Part shown: piece by piece, positions 17,767 through 27,052 of the stretch
How the letters are laid out: every line of letters starts with the position of its first letter
Position numbering within the stretch: the first letter of the stretch is position 1
Source: Rhodobacter sp. 24-YEA-8
GTDB taxonomy: Bacteria > Pseudomonadota > Alphaproteobacteria > Rhodobacterales > Rhodobacteraceae
Direction of reading: 5' to 3'
Length of the DNA stretch: 64,000 nt
Assembly: GCF_900105075.1 (NCBI RefSeq)
Contig: NZ_FNSK01000001.1
Span: forward strand, 3,011,001 to 3,075,000
Position numbers and translations under genes: made by a program
The notes under the pieces: generated by a model
The model's input: the letters and a program-made list of their open reading frames with translations, nothing else
Database searches by the model: none
Told to the model about the DNA's origin: nothing

Positions 17767-18562
17767 AACAGCCTGAGCGCCAACCGCAGCGACATGCGTC
17801 AATCGATCCGAAGCTTTCCCCGGCTGAAAGCGCATTCCCTGATCGGGGCCCGGTTCCGCTCATCGCGGTTGGCGCGGGGCGAGACGGATAGGGGCAGCGG
17901 GTTAGAACAGGCGGTGGCCTGCAGGCTGCTCCCTACAATCACGCCGGGTGAAAAGAGCAGCGCACACAGCCGCTGCGGCGGCATCATTCCGAAATCAGAT
18001 GGGGGTGGGTCATGCGCAAACCGTTGTACCTCGCCGATGCAATGCTCGCCGCATATACCAAGACACCACTTGCGCACATATCGGATCGCCAGGAGGGCAT
18101 GGCCGCCGGAGCAATGCTTTCCTGTCACGTCGCGCGTGGCAGCCACTTAATCGACAACGCCAATCGCTGCAGGATCCGCTATTTCCCTGCCACTCCCGGA
18201 TTGCGCCGCGAGGACATGCATGTTGTCGAGATGCCAACTGCCCGCGGAACTGCAACCGCGGGACGTCGGAAAGAAATGCGGGTTTTGCCCGCGTCCGCTC
18301 CCGCGCGCCTGAGCATATTCGCTGAAATGGGTTTAGAGGGCGCAGGAGCAATTTTGGATCAGGGCATCATCGGGGGCATCCGGGTGCTCAGCACAGCATC
18401 CACGTGCAGGGCCCGCGCGACGGAGACGGGCTGCGCAAATGCCCGGAGCCACGGGCGAAGGGCTGCAATCCCGGAGGATGCAATATGTCCAATCAGGCGC
18501 AGCCAATTCGGTTCTGCACCGAATAAGACATTGATCTAGATCGCAATTTCTGGGAACCTGCT
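17767..18562. other. Degenerate region between secretin relic and TadE-like gene
   Basis: About 800 bases in which several overlapping frames are open (for example 18012-18539) but none shows a family motif, typical codon bias or a convincing ribosome site. It probably represents eroded tad-locus sequence. No RNA gene or repeat was seen. Confidence 0.45.
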
Positions 18563-19000
18563 ATGACCGGTCGCCCGTTGCTGAGATTTTTCCTCCGCTC
18601 AGACGCTGCGGTGACGACGGAATTCGTGATCATCTTCCCGCTCGTGCTGGCGCTGATTTTCCTTATCGTCTTTATCAGCATGTATATTTCTGCAGCCAGT
18701 GATCTGCAGCAGGTCGTGCACGAACTTGCCCGCTATTCCTACCGCTATACAGGCCGGCCCGAAGCGAACCAGCTCTGCGCGACCCTTGAACGCGACGCCG
18801 TCCCAATTCTCGTCAATGCCAGCCTGCTTCTGCATCCCGAGAATTTCACGCTTATCTCGTGCAGCCCGCCTCAGGGTCCGGACAGGATTATTGTCATCGC
18901 AGCCAGCTATGATTTCGCGGGCAGTTTCGTGCAATCCGTTGGCCGGACATTGGGGCTGAGCATCGGAACGATCACCCGTCAGTCGCTGTTCATCCCGTGA
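18563..19000 (+). CDS. TadE-like pilus-assembly protein, orphan
   Basis: 145 residues. The N-terminus (RFFLRSDAAVTTEFVIIFPL plus a hydrophobic helix) is the TadE/TadF-type pseudopilin signature: basic leader, invariant Glu after the VTTE motif, then one transmembrane segment. The remainder is a small periplasmic domain with two Cys residues. The gene is full length for the family but has only a weak ribosome site and no other intact tad genes nearby, so it may be a relic. It converges on hutF with a 27-base gap. Confidence 0.6.
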   Translation: MTGRPLLRFFLRSDAAVTTEFVIIFPLVLALIFLIVFISMYISAASDLQQVVHELARYSYRYTGRPEANQLCATLERDAVPILVNASLLLHPENFTLISCSPPQGPDRIIVIAASYDFAGSFVQSVGRTLGLSIGTITRQSLFIP

Positions 19001-19027
19001 CCCGCATCACAGCAGCCTGTGACAAGG

Positions 19028-20362
19028 TCAGGCCAGGACCGCGCGCAGCGCTGATGCATATGCCGCTGCAACGGGGCCGCGCAAAATATGTTCCCCGCCC
19101 TGCACAACATGAGCGCCAAACGCCCAGACATCAGCGACCCTCAGGTCTCGACCAAAGATCCAGCGATCCATGATCTGTTCCGTGGCAAAACCCGGCCCCA
19201 GCGGATCGGTCAGGGCCACAAGATCCGCATCTGCGCCCGGCGCGATCTGCGGCTTCGCAGCTGACAGCGCCTGCGCCCCTCCCCTTATTGCCGCTGCAAA
19301 AAGGGCAGCGCCAACTGAGCCGCCAGCGGTCATAACATTGCGTGCCCGCGAAGCCAGTCTTTGCGAGTATTCCAGCTGTTTCAGTTCCCCCGCGACGGTG
19401 ATCTCGACATTGCTGTCAGTGCCGATCCCCCAGGCGCCCCCCGAAGTCTGATAATCCGATCCCGGAAAGATCCCATCGCCCAGATTGGCCTCGGTCAGTG
19501 GGCAAAGGCCAACAACCGCACCCGAAGCCGCAATCGCCCTGGTCTCGGCGCTGGTCAGATGTGTCGCATGAATCAGACACCAGGAGGGATCGACCGGCGC
19601 CTGATCCAGCAGATATTCCACCGGGCGCGCGCCGCAAAAGCCAAGGCAATCCTCAACTTCCTTCACCTGTTCGGCGATATGGATATGGAAGGGGCGATCC
19701 GGGAAATCTGCCGCCAGCTGCCGGATTTCAGCCATGCTTGCCGCGCGCAGGCTATGCGGCGCGATGCCCACCCGATCCTGTTCCCGTCTCAGGGTCTCAC
19801 AATGTTCAACCAGCCGCGCGAAAGCGTCATAGCTGTGCAGAAAGCGCCTTTGCCCCTCGCCCGCCGGGGTCTGGCCAAAGCCACCATGCGCGTAGAAGAC
19901 CGGCAGATGGGTCAGCGCGATGCCGGTATCCCGTGCTGCCGCGAAGATCCGGCCCGACATCTCGGCAGGGTCGGAATAGGGGCGGCCGTCCGGCGCATGA
20001 TGCAGGTAATGGAACTCTCCCAGCCGGGTGTAGCCCGCCTCGAGCATCTCGACAAAGGCCATGGCCGCGATGGCCTGCATCTGATCCGGGGTCAGGCTGA
20101 GGGCGAAACGGTACATCATCTCGCGCCAGGTCCAGAAACTGTCCGGACCGGCGCCACGACGTTCCGTTAACCCCGAAAACCCGCGCTGAAACGCATGGCT
20201 GTGGAGGTTGGGCATGCCGGGCACCAGAATCTCCGCACTGTGATCACCTGGCCGCGCCGCCACCTGGCTTTCGACCGTTACGATCCGCCCCGCCGCCGTC
20301 GTCAGCCGGACATCCTCGGCCCAGCCGCCCGGCAGCAAAGCCTGTTTTGCATGGATCGCCAT
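19028..20362 (-). CDS. hutF: Formimidoylglutamate deiminase
   Basis: 444 residues of the amidohydrolase superfamily: metal-binding HSHAF near residue 55, FHIHIAEQ, LIHATHLTSAE and a late Asp in GIGTDSNVEI. HutF hydrolyses N-formimidoyl-L-glutamate to N-formyl-L-glutamate and ammonia, the fourth step of the five-step histidine pathway, with HutG finishing it. GGAGGGG lies before the ATG. It is divergent from hutIHGUD and shares the promoter region containing a GTATATAC operator. Presence of both HutF and HutG confirms the five-step route. Confidence 0.93.
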   Translation of the reverse strand: MAIHAKQALLPGGWAEDVRLTTAAGRIVTVESQVAARPGDHSAEILVPGMPNLHSHAFQRGFSGLTERRGAGPDSFWTWREMMYRFALSLTPDQMQAIAAMAFVEMLEAGYTRLGEFHYLHHAPDGRPYSDPAEMSGRIFAAARDTGIALTHLPVFYAHGGFGQTPAGEGQRRFLHSYDAFARLVEHCETLRREQDRVGIAPHSLRAASMAEIRQLAADFPDRPFHIHIAEQVKEVEDCLGFCGARPVEYLLDQAPVDPSWCLIHATHLTSAETRAIAASGAVVGLCPLTEANLGDGIFPGSDYQTSGGAWGIGTDSNVEITVAGELKQLEYSQRLASRARNVMTAGGSVGAALFAAAIRGGAQALSAAKPQIAPGADADLVALTDPLGPGFATEQIMDRWIFGRDLRVADVWAFGAHVVQGGEHILRGPVAAAYASALRAVLA

Positions 20363-20410
20363 TCACCCCTCCTGCCCGGTCCGAGAAACCGCTTCCCTTT
20401 TCATCTCATT

Positions 20411-20422
20411 ATGTATATACCT
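20411..20422. promoter_or_regulatory. Candidate HutC operator between hutF and hutI
   Basis: ATGTATATACCT with the palindromic core GTATATAC (20413-20420) lies in the divergent hutF/hutI promoter region, 49 bases upstream of hutF and 64 bases upstream of hutI. It fits the GTNTANAC consensus of HutC-type repressors, which release hut promoters when urocanate binds. A hutC gene is present at 26245-27009. Confidence 0.7.
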
Positions 20423-20485
20423 GAAAGAGATCCAGGGGAAGAGAAAAGCCCATAGCGGCCCCTTCCTTTGCACAGGGAGACACAG

Positions 20486-21685
20486 ATGGACGCCACGCTC
20501 TACACCAATGCGCGGATCGTCACCTGCGACGGCGAGGTTGCGCGCGACCCTGAACCCGGCGCGCTTGAGCTGGAAGTGACCGGCACCCGCATCACCGCGC
20601 TTGGCCGGGCGCTGCCGCGTGACGGGCGGCGGATCGTCGATTGTGGCGGGCGGCTGATGACGCCGGCACCGATTGACTGCCACACGCATCTGGTCTTCGG
20701 CGGCGACCGCGCCAATGAATTCGAGATGCGGCTCGACGGGGTTCCTTATGAGGAGATCGCGCGTCAGGGCGGCGGGATCAAAGCCTCGATGGCGGCCACC
20801 CGCGCCATGTCCGTCGATGCGCTGATCACGGCAAGCCTGCCGCGCCTGGATCATCTGCTGGCCGAGGGGGTCTCAACAGTCGAGATCAAATCCGGCTATG
20901 GCCTGTCGGTCGAGGCCGAGCTGAACATGCTGCGTGCCGCGCGGCAGCTGGCGCAGATCCGGCCGGTGCGGATCAGAACGACCTGGCTCGCAGCACATGC
21001 CCTCCCGCCGGAATATGCCGGTCGCGCCGATGCCTATATCGACGAGGTCGCGATTGCCGGGCTTAAGGCCGCCCGGGCAGAGGGCCTGGTCGATGCCGTT
21101 GACGCCTTTTGCGAGGGGATTGCCTTCAGCCAGGCCGAGTTAGAGCCGCTTTTTGATGTAGCCCGCGCCCTCGGCCTGCCGGTTAAGATACATTCGGAAC
21201 AGCTGAGCCATCAGGGCGGCACCGCCTTTGCCGCGCGCTACAACGCCCTTTCCGCCGACCATCTGGAACATGCGACAGCGGAAGATGCGCGCCTTATGGC
21301 GGCCTCGGGCATGGTGGCCACCTTGCTGCCGGGTGCCTTTTACATGTTGCGCGAAACGGTGATGCCGCCGGTCCGGGCCTTTCGCGATCATGGCGTGCCG
21401 ATGGCGCTTTCAACCGATTGCAATCCGGGCACTTCGCCGCTGACCTCGATCCTAATGGTGATGAATATGGGCGCGACGCTGTTTCGCCTCACCGTCGCCG
21501 AATGCCTGATGGCGGTGACCGCCAATGCCGCAAGCGCGCTTGGTCTGAGCGCCGAGACCGGGCGCCTCAGGCCCGGGCTTTCTGCCGATCTGGCGCTTTG
21601 GGATGTCACGCGCCCCGCGCAGCTGGTGGCGCGGATCGGCTTCAATCCGCTTCATGCCCGCATCTTCCAGGGAGACCTGCAATGA
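20486..21685 (+). CDS. hutI: Imidazolonepropionase
   Basis: 399 residues. Amidohydrolase-type metal motif [10 protein letters not shown], then [10 protein letters not shown] and [10 protein letters not shown], as in HutI. It hydrolyses 4-imidazolone-5-propanoate to N-formimidoyl-L-glutamate (third step). The ATG at 20486 has AGGGAGA five bases upstream; an in-frame TTG at 20468 is rejected. The stop overlaps hutH by four bases (ATGA). Confidence 0.95.
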   Translation: MDATLYTNARIVTCDGEVARDPEPGALELEVTGTRITALGRALPRDGRRIVDCGGRLMTPAPIDCHTHLVFGGDRANEFEMRLDGVPYEEIARQGGGIKASMAATRAMSVDALITASLPRLDHLLAEGVSTVEIKSGYGLSVEAELNMLRAARQLAQIRPVRIRTTWLAAHALPPEYAGRADAYIDEVAIAGLKAARAEGLVDAVDAFCEGIAFSQAELEPLFDVARALGLPVKIHSEQLSHQGGTAFAARYNALSADHLEHATAEDARLMAASGMVATLLPGAFYMLRETVMPPVRAFRDHGVPMALSTDCNPGTSPLTSILMVMNMGATLFRLTVAECLMAVTANAASALGLSAETGRLRPGLSADLALWDVTRPAQLVARIGFNPLHARIFQGDLQ

Positions 21686-23226
21686 CTGAGACCCTCATCC
21701 CCCAAAGCCTGATTCCGGGCGAGGTGCCGCTCTCCCTCCTGCGGCGGATCTGGTGGGAGGGGATCACCCCCCGCCTCGATCCGGTCGCAGATGCCGGCAT
21801 CAGACGCGCGGCGGCGCGGATCGCCGAAGTCGCTGCCGGCAATGAGGCGGTCTATGGCGTCAATACCGGCTTTGGCAAACTGGCCTCGATCCGCATCGAG
21901 GCGCGCGATGTCGCCACCCTGCAAAGAAACCTGATCCTGTCGCATTGCTGTGGGGTGGGCGCGCCTCTGACCGAGCCCGTGGTGCGGCTGATCATGACGC
22001 TGAAACTGATGTCACTTGGGCGCGGCGCGTCGGGTACGCGCCCCGAGGTCGTGGCGCTTTTGGGCGCTATGCTGGCTGAAAACGTAATCCCGGTGATCCC
22101 AGAAAAGGGTTCGGTCGGGGCCTCGGGCGATCTGGCGCCGCTGGCGCATATGGCTGCGGTTATGATCGGCGAGGGTGAAGCATTTTACCGGGGTGAGCGC
22201 CTTTCGGGCACCGAGGCCCTCGCACGTGCCGGGCTGAAACCGGTCACGCTTGCCGCGAAAGAGGGGCTCGCACTGATCAACGGCACGCAAGTCTCGACCG
22301 CGCTCGCGCTGGCGGGGCTTTTCCGGGCCGAGCGCGCGCTGCGGGCCGCGATCATCACCGGTGCGCTGTCGACCGATGCAGCAATGGGATCGACCGCGCC
22401 ATTTGCCGAAGAAATCCACACCCTGCGCGGCCATCAGGGCCAGATCGATGTCGCCCGCGCGCTGCGCGAATTGCTTGAGGGCAGTCAGATCCGCAACAGC
22501 CATGTAGAGGGGGATGAACGGGTCCAGGACCCCTATTGCATCCGCTGTCACCCCCAGGTCGCGGGCGCCGCACTTGACGTACTGCGCCAGGCGGCGCGGA
22601 CGCTTGAGATCGAGGCCAATGCCGCCACCGACAACCCGCTGATCCTCTCGGATGGCCAGGTGGTCTCAGGCGGCAATTTCCATGCGGAACCAGTGGCCTT
22701 TGCCGCCGATATGATCGCGCTGACTGTGGCCGAGATCGGTGCAATCGCGCAGCGCCGCGTCGCGCTGCTGGTCGATCCTGCGCTGTCATACGGGCTGCCG
22801 GGCTTTCTGACACCGAAGCCGGGGCTGAATTCCGGCATGATGATCGCCGAAGTCACGACCGCCGCTTTAATGAGCGAAAACAAACAGATGTCACATCCGG
22901 CAAGCGTCGATTCCACACCCACCTCCGCCAATCAGGAGGATCACGTCTCGATGGCCTGCCACGGCGCGCGCAGGTTGCTCGCCATGACGCAGAACCTGTT
23001 CTGGATCATCGGCACCGAAGCGATGATCGCAGCCCAGGGCGTGCATCTGCGCGGGCCGCTGAAATCCTCGCCCCGGCTTGAAGCCGCAATCGAAGCCATC
23101 CGGGCGCGCATTCCGGTGCTTGAAACCGACCGTTTCATGGGAACCGATATGGAGGCGGCGGGCGAGCTGATCGCCAGCGGCGAGCTCGACCTCGCCGGGG
23201 CCGGCCTCTTGCCGGAGGTGGGCTGA
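21682..23226 (+). CDS. hutH: Histidine ammonia-lyase
   Basis: 514 residues. The Ala147-Ser148-Gly149 triad in [15 protein letters not shown] forms the MIO cofactor; [10 protein letters not shown] and the [17 protein letters not shown] motif are also present. It deaminates L-histidine to urocanate. The start at 21682 is set by the ATGA overlap with hutI and the family N-terminus; the open frame continues upstream through hutI but is not coding. Confidence 0.96.
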   Translation: MTETLIPQSLIPGEVPLSLLRRIWWEGITPRLDPVADAGIRRAAARIAEVAAGNEAVYGVNTGFGKLASIRIEARDVATLQRNLILSHCCGVGAPLTEPVVRLIMTLKLMSLGRGASGTRPEVVALLGAMLAENVIPVIPEKGSVGASGDLAPLAHMAAVMIGEGEAFYRGERLSGTEALARAGLKPVTLAAKEGLALINGTQVSTALALAGLFRAERALRAAIITGALSTDAAMGSTAPFAEEIHTLRGHQGQIDVARALRELLEGSQIRNSHVEGDERVQDPYCIRCHPQVAGAALDVLRQAARTLEIEANAATDNPLILSDGQVVSGGNFHAEPVAFAADMIALTVAEIGAIAQRRVALLVDPALSYGLPGFLTPKPGLNSGMMIAEVTTAALMSENKQMSHPASVDSTPTSANQEDHVSMACHGARRLLAMTQNLFWIIGTEAMIAAQGVHLRGPLKSSPRLEAAIEAIRARIPVLETDRFMGTDMEAAGELIASGELDLAGAGLLPEVG

Positions 23227-24026
23227 TGGACCCGTTCACCCTCCGAAAGGGCAACAGTCCGATCATTCTTGGCTTTCCCCATGCCGGGTTTTCCTACCCG
23301 CATGAGGTTGGTCAGCGCCTGAATGACGAGGGTCGGCTCAGCCGCGATACCGACTGGCATATTCAGCATCTCTATTCTGATCTGATCCCGGGCCTGACCA
23401 CGATCACCGGCAATCATTCGCGCTATGTGATCGATCTGAACCGTGATCCGCATGGCAACAGCCTCTATCCCGGCCAGACCACAACCGGGCTTATTCCCGA
23501 GACCACCTTTGACAACACCCCGATCTGGCGCGAAGGGGCCGGTCCAGCCGCCACCGACACCGGCCATTGGCTGGAAACCGTGCATCGCCCCTATCACGCA
23601 GCACTTCTGGCTGAAATCGATCGGGTTAAGGCGCTGCATGGCGTGGCGATTGTCTATGACTGCCACTCGATCCGCTCGCAAATCCCCTGGCTTTTCGACG
23701 GCGTTCTGCCTGATCTGAACATCGGAACAGATGGCGGCGTGACCTGTGCGCCGGAACTCGAGGCGGCAGTGGTTGATATCGCCCGGGCCTCGGGCCATTC
23801 CTGGGTGCTGAACGGGCGCTTTCGCGGCGGCTGGACCACGCGCCATTATGGCGAGCCCGCGTCAGGTGTTCACGCGATCCAGATGGAACTGGCGCAAAGC
23901 AGCTATCTCGCGACCGAAACGCCCCCCTTCGCAACGGATCCACAGAAAGCCGCCCATTTGCGTCTCACCCTGGCACAAATACTCAAAAAACTTGCCGAAC
24001 TCGCGCCCGCTTTGGCCAATCGCTGA
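23226..24026 (+). CDS. hutG: N-formylglutamate deformylase
   Basis: 266 residues of the N-formylglutamate amidohydrolase family (GFPHAGFSYP, YDCHSIRSQIPWLFDG, GRFRGGWTTRHYG, QMELAQSSYL). It releases formate and L-glutamate from N-formylglutamate, the last step. The ATG overlaps the hutH stop by one base (TGATG). Confidence 0.93.
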   Translation: MDPFTLRKGNSPIILGFPHAGFSYPHEVGQRLNDEGRLSRDTDWHIQHLYSDLIPGLTTITGNHSRYVIDLNRDPHGNSLYPGQTTTGLIPETTFDNTPIWREGAGPAATDTGHWLETVHRPYHAALLAEIDRVKALHGVAIVYDCHSIRSQIPWLFDGVLPDLNIGTDGGVTCAPELEAAVVDIARASGHSWVLNGRFRGGWTTRHYGEPASGVHAIQMELAQSSYLATETPPFATDPQKAAHLRLTLAQILKKLAELAPALANR

Positions 24027-24038
24027 GAGGTTCCCGCC

Positions 24039-25733
24039 ATGACCATGACCCGCCATAACACCCGCGACATCTACCCGCCGACCGGGCCGGAGATCAGCTG
24101 CAAGACCTGGGGCGCCGAAGCCGCGCTCAGGATGCTGATGAACAATCTGCATCCGGATGTGGCCGAGAACCCGCATGAGCTGGTGGTTTATGGCGGCATC
24201 GGTCGGGCCGCCCGCAGCTGGGAGGATTTCGACCTGATCGTCGACGCGCTGCGCGATCTGGAAGCGGATGAGACTCTTCTGGTGCAGTCGGGCAAGCCGG
24301 TTTCCATCGTCCGCACCCATACGGACGCACCGCGCGTGCTGATCGCGAATTCCAACCTCGTCCCCCGCTGGGCCACCTGGGAGCATTTCAACGAGCTCGA
24401 TCGCAAGGGCCTGATGATGTATGGCCAGATGACGGCCGGATCCTGGATCTATATCGGCGCGCAGGGCATCGTTCAGGGCACCTACGAGACCTTCGCCGAA
24501 ATGGGGCGCCAGCATTACAATGGCGATCTGACCGGGAAATGGGTGCTGACCGGCGGGCTTGGCGGTATGGGCGGCGCACAGCCGCTGGCGGCGGTTTTCG
24601 CAGGCGCGTCGTGCCTTGCGGTCGAGGTCGATGAGACGCGGATCGATTTCCGCATCCGCACGAAATATGTCGATGCGAAAGCGCGCACGCTGGATGAGGC
24701 GCTGGCCCTGATCGCGGATTGGACCGCAAAGGGCGAGGCGAAATCGGTGGGCCTTCTGGGCAATGCCGCTGAAATCTTCCCCGAACTGCTGCGCCGCAAG
24801 CTGGCCGGTGAGGCGCTGCCGAATGGCGGCCCCGATATCGTGACCGACCAGACTTCGGCCCATGATCCCGTGCATGGCTATTGCCCCGCCGGCTGGAGCG
24901 TTGGCGAATGGCGCGTACGGCAGGAAAGCGATCCGGCTGGCGTCGAGCGCGCCGCGCGGGCCTCGATGCGGGCGCATGTCGAGGCGATGACCGGTTTCCA
25001 TGATGCCGGTGTGCCCACGGTCGATTACGGCAATAATATCAGACAGATGGCCAAAGAAGAAGGGTTCGCGCGCGCCTTCGCCTTTCCCGGTTTCGTGCCC
25101 GCCTGTATCCGGCCTTTGTTCTGCGAAGGCATCGGCCCTTTCCGCTGGGCGGCGCTTTCGGGCGACCATGAGGATATCGCGAAAACCGATGCGGCGATGA
25201 AGCGGCTCTTTCCGGAAAACAGGCACCTGCATCGCTGGCTGGATATGGCCTCCGAGCGGATCGCGTTTCAGGGCCTTCCCGCCCGGATCTGCTGGATTGG
25301 CCTTGGCGACCGGCATCGTGCCGGACTGATGTTCAACGAAATGGTGGCTGGCGGAGAGCTGAAGGCGCCCATTGTGATCGGGCGCGATCATCTGGACAGC
25401 GGCTCGGTCGCCAGCCCGAACCGCGAGACAGAGGGCATGATCGACGGGTCGGACGCCGTCTCGGACTGGCCGCTGCTGAACGCGCTGACCAATACCGCTT
25501 CGGGCGCAACCTGGGTGTCGATCCATCACGGCGGTGGCGTGGGAATGGGGTTCAGCCAGCATGCGGGCGTGGTTATCGTCGCGGATGGCACGCCCGAGGC
25601 CGCGAAACGGCTGGAGCGCGTGTTGTGGAATGACCCTGCCTCGGGTGTGATGCGCCATGCCGATGCGGGGTATGAGCTGGCGAAAGACTGCGCCCGACTG
25701 CATGGTCTGCGCCTGCCAGGCATATTGAAGTGA
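24039..25733 (+). CDS. hutU: Urocanate hydratase
   Basis: 564 residues, close to the usual 555-560. Typical N-terminal half ([33 protein letters not shown]), NAD-binding [13 protein letters not shown] and the C-terminal [13 protein letters not shown]. It uses tightly bound NAD as an electrophile to hydrate urocanate to imidazolonepropionate (second step). A GAGAGG ribosome site lies before 24039, twelve bases after hutG. Confidence 0.96.
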   Translation: MTMTRHNTRDIYPPTGPEISCKTWGAEAALRMLMNNLHPDVAENPHELVVYGGIGRAARSWEDFDLIVDALRDLEADETLLVQSGKPVSIVRTHTDAPRVLIANSNLVPRWATWEHFNELDRKGLMMYGQMTAGSWIYIGAQGIVQGTYETFAEMGRQHYNGDLTGKWVLTGGLGGMGGAQPLAAVFAGASCLAVEVDETRIDFRIRTKYVDAKARTLDEALALIADWTAKGEAKSVGLLGNAAEIFPELLRRKLAGEALPNGGPDIVTDQTSAHDPVHGYCPAGWSVGEWRVRQESDPAGVERAARASMRAHVEAMTGFHDAGVPTVDYGNNIRQMAKEEGFARAFAFPGFVPACIRPLFCEGIGPFRWAALSGDHEDIAKTDAAMKRLFPENRHLHRWLDMASERIAFQGLPARICWIGLGDRHRAGLMFNEMVAGGELKAPIVIGRDHLDSGSVASPNRETEGMIDGSDAVSDWPLLNALTNTASGATWVSIHHGGGVGMGFSQHAGVVIVADGTPEAAKRLERVLWNDPASGVMRHADAGYELAKDCARLHGLRLPGILK

Positions 25734-26284
25734 GGGGGATTTATCCTGCCGAAGGCCGAAGCTTCCGGCCCTGGAAGAATGGCGGTGGGCAGACGGCAGA
25801 GATCGCCATTTCGCCCCTTTCTGCCGGGTCAGAGACGTTTATCTGGCGGGTCTCTACCGCCTGGGTGGCGTCTGACGGGCCGTTTTCCGAATTTCCCGGC
25901 ATTGACCGCGTGATCACGGTGATCGAAGGCGGGCCAATGGTGCTGTCCAGCCCGCAAGGCGACCACCGGCTTGACGAGACCAGCCCGCCCTTTGCGTTTT
26001 CAGGCGAGGCCCCGGTCTCGGCACGGCTGATCGGTCCTGCGCTGCTGGATTTCAACGTCATGTGCCGTCGTCCCTTGCAGGCCGAGGTCAGCAAGGGCGC
26101 GCTGCCGGTGGAACATGCTTTCGACCTGGCGCTGTTGCTCGCGCCGGCGGGCGGGTTGCAGCGGCTGGACCTTGTGGATTTCACTCAGCGGCCAGATCTG
26201 ATCAGCACGCTGGCCGGAACCCTGGCCATCGCGGTCCGCTTTACTCAGCCCGGGCGGGAATCGTCGGCGCGCGGTTCGAACTGA
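25730..26284 (+). CDS. hutD: HutD/Ves-family protein
   Basis: 184 residues with the HutD pattern ([13 protein letters not shown] near residue 14, [28 protein letters not shown]), a cupin-like fold. In other bacteria HutD is thought to limit hut activity at high substrate, perhaps by binding formylglutamate, but its chemistry is unclear. The GTG start at 25730 overlaps the hutU stop by four bases. The 3' end overlaps the convergent hutC gene by 40 bases. Confidence 0.85.
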   Translation: MRGIYPAEGRSFRPWKNGGGQTAEIAISPLSAGSETFIWRVSTAWVASDGPFSEFPGIDRVITVIEGGPMVLSSPQGDHRLDETSPPFAFSGEAPVSARLIGPALLDFNVMCRRPLQAEVSKGALPVEHAFDLALLLAPAGGLQRLDLVDFTQRPDLISTLAGTLAIAVRFTQPGRESSARGSN

Positions 26285-27009
26285 GCCATCAGCTGGTGGC
26301 GTTCTCCCGGATAGCTTTGCCGCACCAGCGTCACCCATTGGCCGGAAAGCTCCGTCCGCCGCGTCAGTTCCAGACAGGCCTCTCCCGCAGGCAGGTGCAG
26401 ATCGCGCGCCAGCGCTTCGGATGCATTGACCGCCCGGATCCGGTTCTCCGCCGAAGTCCAGGGAATTTCCAGCCGCAGCCAGTGCCCCGGCGCCTCATGG
26501 CTGAAATCCTGGTCCAGTGCAGCCGGGGCGGCTGCGGGGTTGATGATCCGCTCTTCCAGACAAAAGGGCAGATCGCCCGCGAAATGCAGCCCGCGCAACG
26601 CCAGAACCGGCGCCGCAGCGTCAGAAATCCGCGCTTCACGCATCTCGCCTTCCACCGCCGGGCGCAGCGCCCGTGACATCAGCTGGAACCGCCAGGCCAG
26701 GCCGAGCGCCCTTACTTCGGCCTCGATATCGGTGATCTCCATCACCGCCGATTGCGCGCGTGGCTGTGCGACAAAGGTGCCCAGCTTGCGCCGCCGCACC
26801 AGATAGCCCTCGCGGGTCAGCTGCGTCAGCACCTTATTCATCGTCATCCGCGACACGCCGTGCGCTTCGGCCAGATCGGTTTCAAAGGGCAGCTGAAAGC
26901 CCGGTGGCCATTCCTGGCTGACGATGAAGCCATGAAATTTCGTCAGCAGCGTCTCATGCAGACTGCGTGCTTTCTCTGGCTTCATCGGGGGACCGTCCAT
27001 TGGGCGCAT
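26245..27009 (-). CDS. hutC: GntR-family repressor, HutC subfamily
   Basis: 254 residues. An N-terminal winged helix (LPFETDLAEAHGVSRMTMNK, then EGYLVRRRKLGTFV) precedes a UbiC transcription-regulator-like ligand domain as in HutC. HutC normally represses hut genes and is induced by urocanate. Starts at 27009, 27000 and 26985 are possible; the first is taken. It converges on hutD and lies 43 bases downstream of the apionate lactonase gene on the same strand, so it may also be transcribed with that pair. Its likely targets are the three GTATATAC sites at 14.9, 15.8 and 20.4 kb. Confidence 0.88.
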   Translation of the reverse strand: MRPMDGPPMKPEKARSLHETLLTKFHGFIVSQEWPPGFQLPFETDLAEAHGVSRMTMNKVLTQLTREGYLVRRRKLGTFVAQPRAQSAVMEITDIEAEVRALGLAWRFQLMSRALRPAVEGEMREARISDAAAPVLALRGLHFAGDLPFCLEERIINPAAAPAALDQDFSHEAPGHWLRLEIPWTSAENRIRAVNASEALARDLHLPAGEACLELTRRTELSGQWVTLVRQSYPGERHQLMAQFEPRADDSRPG

Positions 27010-27052
27010 AACCCTTCTTAGGCAGAGACGGCGCGCGCGTCCATGGTGCGGC

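Noticed and set aside
17365..18150. Intact 261-residue gene
   Set aside because: Only the first half shows secretin motifs, with an internal deletion; the rest is unrelated and without coding character.
18012..18539. 175-residue plus-strand frame
   Set aside because: No family motif, no ribosome site, Arg- and Cys-rich composition unlike neighbouring genes.
21418..21681. N-terminal extension of hutH
   Set aside because: It lies inside hutI in another frame; the ATGA overlap start fits the family length.
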